A stretch of DNA of 64,000 nucleotides from DATFVJ01 sp963712955 (GTDB lineage Bacteria > Actinomycetota > Actinomycetes > Streptosporangiales > Streptosporangiaceae): assembly GCA_963712955.1 (NCBI GenBank), contig CAVQKF010000013.1, positions 339,643-403,642 of the forward strand. The letters run 5' to 3'. Positions within the stretch are counted from its first letter, which is position 1. Every line of letters starts with the position of its first letter. The notes below the pieces were generated by a model. It saw nothing but the letters and a program-made list of their open reading frames with translations. It had not been told where the DNA came from and searched no databases. This document shows positions 58,085 to 64,000 of this stretch, piece by piece. The translations under genes were made by a program, and so were the position numbers.

Positions 58085-58972
58085 GTGACGGGAAGGCAGG
58101 CAGATCCCCTGTACACATACTCGCGCGCCTGGCGCCGAGTGTCGGTCATCATTCTCCGGCCACTGCTCCGCCTACTCCTGAAGCGCGACTGGTCGGGTCA
58201 GCAGAACATCCCACGGTCCGGCGGGATGATCCTGGCACCCAACCACATCTCGTACGCTGACGTGTTCGCCATGGCGCTCTTCAGCTACGAATCCGGCCGT
58301 TACCCTGTATTCCTGGCCAAGGACAGCGTCTTCAAGATCAAGGTGCTCGGCACGATCGTGCGCAAGCTCGGCCAGCTCCCCGTCTACCGCGGCCAGGCTG
58401 ACGCCGCGCTCGTACTCAAGGACGCCGAGCGGGGCATCGCGCAGGGCGCGTGCGTCGTCGTCTACGCCGAAGCGACCTGCACACGCGATCCTGACCTGTG
58501 GCCGATGACCGCGAAGACAGGCATCGCGCGGCTCGCGCTCAGCACGGGTGCGCCGGTGATTCCCGTGGCACACTGGGGCGCACAGAACGTGCTGCCCTAC
58601 GGGAGCAAGTGGCCCCACCTGTTCCCACGCCGGGTCATTCGCATGACGGCGGGCCCAGCGGTCGATCTGTCCGAATTCCGCGACAAGCCGCTCAATGCAC
58701 CAACACTGCGCGCCGCCACTGCGGCCGTGATGCATGACGTCACCGAGTTGCTTGCCGGATTGCGCGGCGAGCGGGCGCCCGCGGTCCCTTACAACCCCCG
58801 CGCGGGCCGAAGGGGACAGCGCAAGGAGACTGCGACGGGGACCGAGGTGGAGGCGGGGACCGAGGTGGAGGCGGGGACCGAGGTGGAGGCAGGGACGGGG
58901 ACTGACGCGGGTGCGTCGCAGCCACTGACCGGTCCGGCGGGCACAGGCAGCGGAAGGGTGGGCCAGGGGTGA
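58085..58972 (+). CDS. plsC: 1-acyl-sn-glycerol-3-phosphate acyltransferase
   Basis: This enzyme makes phosphatidic acid from lysophosphatidic acid. The 295-residue protein has the H-x4-D box NHISYADVF near residues 51-59 and the glycerophosphate-binding motif VYADGT-like region, here VYAEATCTRDPDLWPMTAKTG near 125-145. In most members this reads E-G-T; here it is E-A-T, a mild departure. An N-terminal membrane segment near 15-35 fits. The last 45 residues contain an 18-bp repeat (TEVEAG three times). The GTG at 58085 has AGGAGG 5 bases upstream, and the gene overlaps gpsA by 4 bp. Confidence 0.88.
   Translation: MTGRQADPLYTYSRAWRRVSVIILRPLLRLLLKRDWSGQQNIPRSGGMILAPNHISYADVFAMALFSYESGRYPVFLAKDSVFKIKVLGTIVRKLGQLPVYRGQADAALVLKDAERGIAQGACVVVYAEATCTRDPDLWPMTAKTGIARLALSTGAPVIPVAHWGAQNVLPYGSKWPHLFPRRVIRMTAGPAVDLSEFRDKPLNAPTLRAATAAVMHDVTELLAGLRGERAPAVPYNPRAGRRGQRKETATGTEVEAGTEVEAGTEVEAGTGTDAGASQPLTGPAGTGSGRVGQG
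58841..58894. repeat. 18-bp repeat (3 units) in the plsC 3' end
   Basis: Three copies of accgaggtggaggcgggg, the last with one change, encode the TEVEAG repeat at the C-terminus of the acyltransferase. The unit is a multiple of three. Confidence 0.93.
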
Positions 58973-59973
58973 AGGCGGCGGTGCTCGGCGCGGGCTCATG
59001 GGGCACCACATTCGCCCAGGTGCTCCATGACGCGGGCACCGAGGCGGTGATCCTTGGCCGCAGGCCGGAGCTCGTCAAGGCGATCACGGAGCGCCACGAG
59101 AATCCGAGCTACCTGCCCGGGATGCCGCTTGACCCGGAGCTGTGCGCGACCACCGATCCCGTGGTCGCGCTTGATGGCGCCGACATCGTGGTCCTCGCCA
59201 TTCCCGCGCAGTCGCTTCGGCAGAACCTGACCGGCTGGGCGCCGCACATTCCGCCGGCCGCAGACCTGGTCAGCCTGATCAAGGGGATCGAGACAGGCAG
59301 CTGTAAGCGAATGAGCGAGGTCATCCGCGATGTGCTCGGAACACCCGCCAGGCACACGGCGGTGATCAGCGGGCCCAACCTTGCCAGGGAGATCGCGCAG
59401 CGCCAGCACGCCGCCACCGTCGTCGCCTGCACAGACGAGACGGCCGCGCAGCGACTGCAGCGCGCCTGCCACACGAGCTACTTCCGGCCCTACACCAACC
59501 CCGACGTCATCGGATGTGAACTCGGCGGCGCGGTGAAGAACGTGATCGCGATCGCCGTCGGGATCGCGATCGGCATGGGACTCGGCGACAACACCAGGGC
59601 ACTACTGATCACACGCGGCCTCGCCGAGATCGCCCGCCTCGGCGCGGCGCTCGGCGCCGACCAGCACACCTTCGCCGGGCTCGCAGGGCTGGGCGATCTC
59701 GTTGTCACCTGCAGCTCACCACTGTCACGCAATCGGACATTCGGCGAGAACCTCGGGCGCGGCATGACGTTGCCCGAAGTCATCGCGACCACGAGACAGA
59801 CCGCGGAAGGGGTCAAGTCGTCGGGTTCGGTCCTCGAGCTTGCCCGCAGGCACGGTGTGGAGATGCCCATCACCGGGGTCGTGGACGCGGTCATGCGGGA
59901 GGGCCTGTCCGTGGAGAAGGCGGCGCTACTGCTTGCCAGCCGCTCCGCCAAACCCGAGCGCTACGGGGTCTAA
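58969..59973 (+). CDS. gpsA: Glycerol-3-phosphate dehydrogenase (NAD(P)+) GpsA
   Basis: GpsA supplies glycerol-3-phosphate for phospholipids. The 334-residue protein starts KAAVLGAGSWGTTFAQVLHDAG with the NAD-binding Rossmann motif (GAGSWGTT). It contains SLIKGIETGSCKRMSEV near residues 104-120, the catalytic Lys in GGAVKNVIAIAVGIAIGMGLGDN, and GLAGLGDLVVTCSSPLSRNR near 235-254. GTG at 58969 overlaps the plsC stop (GTGA), so plsC-gpsA is an operon feeding phospholipid synthesis. Confidence 0.95.
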   Translation: MKAAVLGAGSWGTTFAQVLHDAGTEAVILGRRPELVKAITERHENPSYLPGMPLDPELCATTDPVVALDGADIVVLAIPAQSLRQNLTGWAPHIPPAADLVSLIKGIETGSCKRMSEVIRDVLGTPARHTAVISGPNLAREIAQRQHAATVVACTDETAAQRLQRACHTSYFRPYTNPDVIGCELGGAVKNVIAIAVGIAIGMGLGDNTRALLITRGLAEIARLGAALGADQHTFAGLAGLGDLVVTCSSPLSRNRTFGENLGRGMTLPEVIATTRQTAEGVKSSGSVLELARRHGVEMPITGVVDAVMREGLSVEKAALLLASRSAKPERYGV

Positions 59974-60234
59974 CAGCCGATGCACATACGATTTGGCGAG
60001 AACACACCGGTCCATCTGCCTCCGCCACCCGTGCCGGCCCAGCAGCGGCTCGCTTGGCGCTGACGCGGACCGGTGCGCATGTGGTCGCACGACGTGACCG
60101 GGACATTGACACGCTGCCCGCCTGAGGCGCCAGGCCCAGGGCCCGGGCTCAATGCGCGCCACATGCGGCGCGCCGCCATGGCAGCGTATCGAGCGAGTAA
60201 GGTCGGGCGCTGCGATGAGATTCGAGGAGGCGGC

Positions 60235-61473
60235 GTGAGCCAGCAGCGGAAGATCAGGGTCGCCGTGGTATTCGGGGGCCGGAGCGCCGAGCACGCTGTG
60301 TCCTGCGTCAGCGCGGGGAACGTGCTCGCCGCGATCGACACAGCCAAGTACGAAGTGATCCCGATCGGGATCACGCGTGCGGGCCAGTGGGTGCTCGCCA
60401 CCGGTGATCCAGCGGACCTGGCCATCACTGAAGGCCGGCTTCCCTCGGTGGAGTCGCTGCCGCTGCCGACAGCGGACCCGGCGGACGCAGCGGGCACGCC
60501 TGCGGCCGCCTCCCCCAGCGCGCTGGAACCGAGCGCAGCGCCCGAGCTGAGCGCGGCGCCGATGGAAGGGCAGCAAGACAGTGGATCCGGCCTCGTGCTT
60601 ACCGGGCCCGGGCAGGTTCCGCGGGCCCTGGCCGACGCCGACGTGGTGCTGCCGCTGCTGCACGGCGCCTACGGCGAGGACGGCACCATCCAGGGGCTAC
60701 TCGAACTGGCCGGCATCCGCTATGCCGGCGCCGGTGTCTTTGCCAGCGCGGCCGGCATGGACAAGGAGTACATGAAACTGATCTTCAGAGCCCGTGGGCT
60801 GCCGATCGGGCCCTACGTCGTGGTCCGCGACAGAGACTGGGGGCACGCAGCCGACGCCGGCACAGGAATGCCCGTCGCCGTCAGGCGGAAACGGGTTCTC
60901 GATGAGATATCCGAGCTGGGCTGGCCCGTGTTCGTCAAACCCGCGCGGGGCGGATCGAGCATCGGTATCTCGAAGGCCTGCGACGTCGCGGAGCTGCATG
61001 AGGCGATCGAAGCTGCCCGCGAGCATGACAAGAAGGTGCTCGTGGAAGCCGCCATCGCAGGGCTCGAAATCGAATGCGGGGTGCTCGAGGGCACCGAAGG
61101 CGGCCCGCCGGACACGAGTGTGCCCGGCCAGGTCAAGGTGGCCGGTGACGCGGAGTTCTACGACTTCGAGGCCAAGTACCTCGACGATGCCACCAGCATG
61201 GTGATCCCGGCCCCGGTCCCGCAGGAGCACATCCGCGAGATACGGCGACTCGCTGCGGCCGCGTTCGACGCGCTGTCATGCGAAGGGCTCGCGCGGGTGG
61301 ATTTCTTCTACACCCCCGACGGCCGGGTTCTCGTCAACGAGATCAACACGATGCCGGGTATCACGCCGGGCTCGGGCTTCCCGCTCATGTGGGCGGCGAC
61401 CGGCGTGCCGCTCAGGGAACTCATCGACCGCATCCTGCAGACGACCCTGCGCAGGCCGGCCGACCTGCACTGA
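60235..61473 (+). CDS. ddl: D-alanine--D-alanine ligase
   Basis: Ddl makes the D-Ala-D-Ala dipeptide of peptidoglycan. The 412-residue protein starts VAVVFGGRSAEHAVSCVSAGNVLAAID, the family N-terminus. It has VVLPLLHGAYGEDGTIQGLLELAGIRYAG near 137-165 and KPARGGSSIGISKA near 240-253, and ends in the ATP-grasp metal site RVLVNEINTMPGITPGSGFPLMW near 363-385. An Ala/Pro/Ser-rich insertion of about 45 residues lies near residues 75-120. The GTG at 60235 is preceded by GAGGAGG. A 261-bp gap separates it from gpsA. Confidence 0.94.
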   Translation: MSQQRKIRVAVVFGGRSAEHAVSCVSAGNVLAAIDTAKYEVIPIGITRAGQWVLATGDPADLAITEGRLPSVESLPLPTADPADAAGTPAAASPSALEPSAAPELSAAPMEGQQDSGSGLVLTGPGQVPRALADADVVLPLLHGAYGEDGTIQGLLELAGIRYAGAGVFASAAGMDKEYMKLIFRARGLPIGPYVVVRDRDWGHAADAGTGMPVAVRRKRVLDEISELGWPVFVKPARGGSSIGISKACDVAELHEAIEAAREHDKKVLVEAAIAGLEIECGVLEGTEGGPPDTSVPGQVKVAGDAEFYDFEAKYLDDATSMVIPAPVPQEHIREIRRLAAAAFDALSCEGLARVDFFYTPDGRVLVNEINTMPGITPGSGFPLMWAATGVPLRELIDRILQTTLRRPADLH

Positions 61474-61482
61474 GGCACGCCA

Positions 61483-61566
61483 GCGGGCGGTGCAGAGCGT
61501 GCGGGCGGTGCAGAGCGTGCGGGCGGTGCAGAGCGTGCGGGCGGTGCAGAGCGTGCGGGCGGTGCA
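61483..61566. repeat. 18-bp tandem repeat downstream of ddl
   Basis: Four exact copies of gcgggcggtgcagagcgt and a partial fifth lie in non-coding DNA just after the ddl stop. Similar-length repeats elsewhere in the window are coding. Confidence 0.95.
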
Positions 61567-61591
61567 ACCTTTGGCGGTGCAAACACAAACA

Positions 61592-61611
61592 CCGGCCGCG
61601 AGCACGGCCGG
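61592..61611. terminator. 7-bp stem hairpin downstream of ddl
   Basis: CCGGCCG (61592-61598), six bases and CGGCCGG (61605-61611) form a hairpin between the convergent ddl and hupB genes. Confidence 0.45.
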
Positions 61612-61634
61612 GGTGAACTGAGTGAGCTCACATG

Positions 61635-61680
61635 TGGCCGGGCGGCGCTTGGAGGCAGACATCCGGGCGCCGCCCGGCCA
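61635..61680 (-). terminator. Strong 14-bp-stem hairpin after hupB
   Basis: TGGCCGGGCGGCGC (61635-61648) and its exact complement (61667-61680) give a perfect 14-bp stem with an 18-nt loop, 18 bp downstream of the hupB stop. No T-run follows. It is a likely terminator for hupB and possibly for convergent ddl. Confidence 0.6.
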
Positions 61681-61698
61681 AACGATCGAACGCCGCGA

Positions 61699-62007
61699 CT
61701 ACCTCTTCTTCGCGGTCCTTGCCGGTGCCTTCTTCTCGCCGTTCACCATGGCCTTGAAATCCGCACCAGGCCGAAACTTGGGCACAGACGACTTCGGCAC
61801 CTTGATGGCCGCCCCAGTGGCTGGGTTACGGGCAGTCCGTGCGGGACGAACAGCCTTCTCGAAGACGCCGAACCCTGTGATCGCCACCTTGTCCCCGTTG
61901 GCCACTGTCGCCTGAATGGCGTCAAGCACGGCGTTCACGGCCTCGGTTGCGGTCTTCTTGTCCCCCAAGCGGCCGGAGATCGCGTCGATCAGGTCACGCT
62001 TGTTCAT
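61699..62007 (-). CDS. hupB: DNA-binding protein HU
   Basis: HU is a nucleoid-associated protein. The 102-residue product starts MNKRDLIDAISGRLGDKKTATEAVNAVLDAIQATVANGDKVAITGFGVFEKAVRPARTARNP, with the conserved GFG and the R-x-x-R-x-G/N-P arm region. It ends in a basic KKAPARTAKKR tail. It lacks the long lysine-rich tail seen in mycobacterial HupB. GGAGGAG precedes the ATG by 7 bases. A good promoter lies upstream. Confidence 0.96.
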   Translation of the reverse strand: MNKRDLIDAISGRLGDKKTATEAVNAVLDAIQATVANGDKVAITGFGVFEKAVRPARTARNPATGAAIKVPKSSVPKFRPGADFKAMVNGEKKAPARTAKKR

Positions 62008-62078
62008 GAGTCACTCCTCCGGTTACCCCCGAGGTCACGCACGCTACGCAGCCGTGCTCGCGACCTCTGACGTGCTTG

Positions 62079-62107
62079 AAATTAGGCTACTTGGCCCCGA
62101 CACACAA
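62079..62107 (-). promoter_or_regulatory. Promoter upstream of hupB (TTGTGT-17-TAATTT)
   Basis: On the minus strand TTGTGT (-35) is separated by 17 bases from TAATTT (-10), a close match to a housekeeping sigma-70 promoter. It lies about 70 bases upstream of the hupB ATG, which has its own GGAGGAG ribosome-binding site. Confidence 0.6.
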
Positions 62108-62289
62108 TTACCGGCGGGCCGAATCCCGGCGTGTCGGCGCATCCACCGCTGAATGCGAGACGGATGGTACCTGTGGAACTGATGGTGCGCACAATTCGGT
62201 CCCGGAATCGCCCGCTGGTGCGGGACGGCTCCGCGTGGCCCCGCGTTGGCCCAGGCCGTGCCCTAGTCGTTGACCGGAAAACGATCGAT

Positions 62290-62877
62290 CTAGGCGGTAA
62301 GGGGCAACCACGCGGGGCGGTGCTGCTCGAACTCCGTGATGTCGTCGGCGTGGCGCAGCGTGAGGCCGATGTCGTCGAAACCTTCCATGAGCCGCCACCT
62401 TGTGTAGTCGTCGATCTCGAAGCAGGCGCGGATCCCGTCGGCGCGCACCTCGCGGGCGTTCAGATCGATGGTGATCTCGGTGGCCGGATCCGCCTCGACA
62501 GCGTCGTGCAGCGCCTGCACGGTCTCCTCGGGCAACCGCACGGGAAGCACGCCTGCCTTGGTGGCGTTGCCCGCGAAGATGTCGCCGAACCGCGGCGCCA
62601 CCACGACACGGAAGCCGTAGTCCTGCAGCGCCCACACCGCGTGTTCACGCGAGGACCCGATGCCGAAGTCGCTGCCGGCAAGGACAATCGTTGCCCCGGC
62701 GTACGCGGGGTCGTTGAGCACGAAGGCCGGATCCTCTCGCCACGCGGCGAACAGCCCTTCGCCAAACCCCGTCCGGGTGACCCGCTTGAGGTACTCCGCC
62801 GGGATGATCTGGTCGGTGTCGACATTGCTGCGGCGCAGCGGCAGAGCCCGGCCGGTATGTGTCGTGAATGGTTCCAT
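62290..62877 (-). CDS. leuD: 3-isopropylmalate dehydratase small subunit LeuD
   Basis: With LeuC it isomerises 2- to 3-isopropylmalate in leucine synthesis. The 195-residue protein starts FTTHTGRALPLRRSNVDTDQIIPAEYLKRVTRTGFGEGLF. It contains VLAGSDFGIGSSREHAVWALQDYGFRVVVAPRFGDIFAGNATKAGVLPV near 65-113, the GSSRE motif being the hallmark of the swivelling domain. GAPGGTC-like sequence precedes the ATG. It lies 10 bp after the leuC stop in the usual leuC-leuD order. Confidence 0.95.
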   Translation of the reverse strand: MEPFTTHTGRALPLRRSNVDTDQIIPAEYLKRVTRTGFGEGLFAAWREDPAFVLNDPAYAGATIVLAGSDFGIGSSREHAVWALQDYGFRVVVAPRFGDIFAGNATKAGVLPVRLPEETVQALHDAVEADPATEITIDLNAREVRADGIRACFEIDDYTRWRLMEGFDDIGLTLRHADDITEFEQHRPAWLPLTA

Positions 62878-62887
62878 CGGGCACTCC

Positions 62888-64000
62888 TTACAGGTCGGCT
62901 GGGATGGTGAGCCTGCCAGTGACCGCGGTCGCGGCGGCGACCTGCGGCGACACCAGGTGGGTTCGGCCGCCCTTCCCCTGCCTGCCTTCGAAATTGCGGT
63001 TGGAAGTGGAGGCGCAGCGCTGCCCAGGCGTGAGCTTGTCCGGGTTCATGCCGAGGCACATTGAGCAACCCGCGGTCCGCCACTGGCGCTCCGGCGGCGG
63101 TGAAAACGCCGTCGAGGCCCTCGCGTTCCGCCGCCTCCTTGACCTCCATGGATCCGGGCACGACCAGCATGCGGACGCCGCCGTGGGACCCGGCGCCCGC
63201 GCAGCACGTCCGCGGCAGCGCGCAGATCCTCGAGGCCGCCCGTTGGTGCAGGAGCCGACGAAGACGGTGTCGACCGTGATGTCGCGCAGCGGCGTACCTG
63301 GCCGCAAGGTCCATATAGGTCAGTGCTCTCTCGGCCGCCGAGCGCAGAGCAGGATCCCTCGAACGACTCCGGGTGTGGCACGGTCCCGTCAAGTGGGCCG
63401 CCCTGGCCCGGGTTGGTGCCCCAGGTGACGTACGGGGTCAGTTCATCCGCGTCGAGTTCGACTTCGCGGTCGAAGATGGCGTCATCGTCGGTGCGGAGGG
63501 TCCGCCAGTAATCGAGCGCGGTTTCCCAGGCGTGCACCGCGAGGCGCGTGCGGCCTGCCCTCCAGATAGCCGAACGTCGTGTCATCTGGCGCGACCATTC
63601 CGGCTCGCGCGCCCGCTTCGATGGACATGTTGCACACCGTCATGCGGCCTTCCATTGACAGTTCAGCGAGCGCTGTCCCTCTGTATTCGATGACATGGCC
63701 CTGGCCGCCCGCGGTACCTATCTTCGCGATGATGGCGAGGATGAGGTCCTTGGCCGTGACGCCATAGGGCAGGCGCCCGCTGCAGGTGACGGCCATCGTT
63801 TTGACCCGATTCTGCGGCAGCGTCTGAGTGGCGAGGACGTGCTCGACCTCGCTGGTGCCGATGCCGAACGCCAGGGCGCCGAACGCGCCAAGCGTGCTTG
63901 TGTGCGAGTCGCCGCAGACGATGGTCATGCCGGGCTGGGTCAGCCCGAGCTGCGGGCCGATGACGTGCACGATTCCCTGGTTGGCGTCGCCCATCGGGTG
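62888..64000 (-). pseudogene. leuC: 3-isopropylmalate dehydratase large subunit LeuC, six frameshifts, 5' end outside window
   Basis: The protein sequence is clearly LeuC. IVCGDSHTSTLGAFGALAFGIGTSEVEHVLATQT lies near the 5' part, GMVAPDDTTFGYLEGRPHAP in the middle, and the iron-sulfur CSMCLGMNPDKL near the end, together with VGSCTNGR, all in their normal order. But the frame shifts six times between 63540 and 63085, each shift being one extra base. Positions are close to 63532, 63356, 63305, 63235, 63186 and 63086. No amino acids beyond those at the shifts are lost. As read, the gene cannot make a full protein. The gene continues past the end of the window. Confidence 0.88.

Noticed and set aside
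61276..61662. Minus-strand ORF with TARTLC repeats over the ddl 3' end
   Set aside because: It reads through the non-coding 18-bp array and the antisense of ddl.
1..64000. tRNA or rRNA genes
   Set aside because: No tRNA cloverleaf signature (GGTTCGAATCC-like T-arm) or rRNA core sequence was recognised; a covariance search would be decisive.

Overview
The window is about 64 kb of very GC-rich DNA with frequent GTG and TTG starts and 1-4 bp gene overlaps. Its gene order is a classic actinobacterial chromosomal core: rlmN-cdsA-frr-pyrH-tsf-rpsB-xerC-dprA-comM-yraN-DUF2469-rnhB-lepB-lepB-rplS-trmD-rimM-KH-rpsP-ffh-glnD-glnB-ftsY-smc-acyP-mutM-rnc-rpmF-DUF177-coaD-rsmD-recG, all on the minus strand, and later gpsA, ddl, hupB and leuDC. 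Coenzyme F420 synthesis (cofC), DUF2469, DUF177, DUF3515, DUF1707 and a KaiC-like ATPase all fit a filamentous or Frankia/Streptosporangiales-like actinomycete. I cannot name the genus from sequence alone. No rRNA, tRNA, CRISPR array or intact transposon was seen.

Layout. 1-3.0 kb: a signalling cluster (receiver domain, KaiC-like RecA ATPase, MEDS/HATPase gene with a frameshift, STAS protein). 3.1-7.3 kb: acyltransferase, rlmN, a suppressor-of-fused domain protein and cdsA. 7.3-24 kb: translation, DNA uptake/recombination, protein export and the rplS-trmD-rimM-KH-rpsP ribosomal block. 24-31.4 kb: SRP (ffh, ftsY) and PII nitrogen signalling (glnB, glnD). 31.7-43.4 kb: chromosome maintenance (smc, mutM, recG), rnc, rpmF, coaD and a frameshifted rsmD. 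43.5-46.1 kb: an inserted disaccharide phosphorylase unit with a deleted beta-phosphoglucomutase. 46.2-58 kb: DAK kinase, rpmB, thiamine genes (thiD, a thiO-like oxidase, thiL), an ABC exporter, GntR/iolB, a cellulose-binding-like membrane protein, Lrp, DUF3515 and a frameshifted cofC. 58-64 kb: plsC-gpsA-ddl, hupB, and leuD-leuC, where leuC carries six single-base insertions.

Three patterns are not explained by ordinary annotation. First, short tandem repeats, mostly with units that are multiples of 3 bp, have expanded inside or next to many housekeeping genes (rlmN, rpsB, rpsP, glnD, mutM, recG, trmD, plsC, DUF3515, and downstream of ddl). Second, a 69-bp inverted repeat with near-identical arms and a fixed 30-nt loop occurs twice, 28.6 kb apart. 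Third, several conserved genes (MEDS/HATPase, rsmD, cofC, leuC) are broken by indels that leave the protein sequence on both sides well conserved. This points either to base-level errors in the assembly or to very recent decay.
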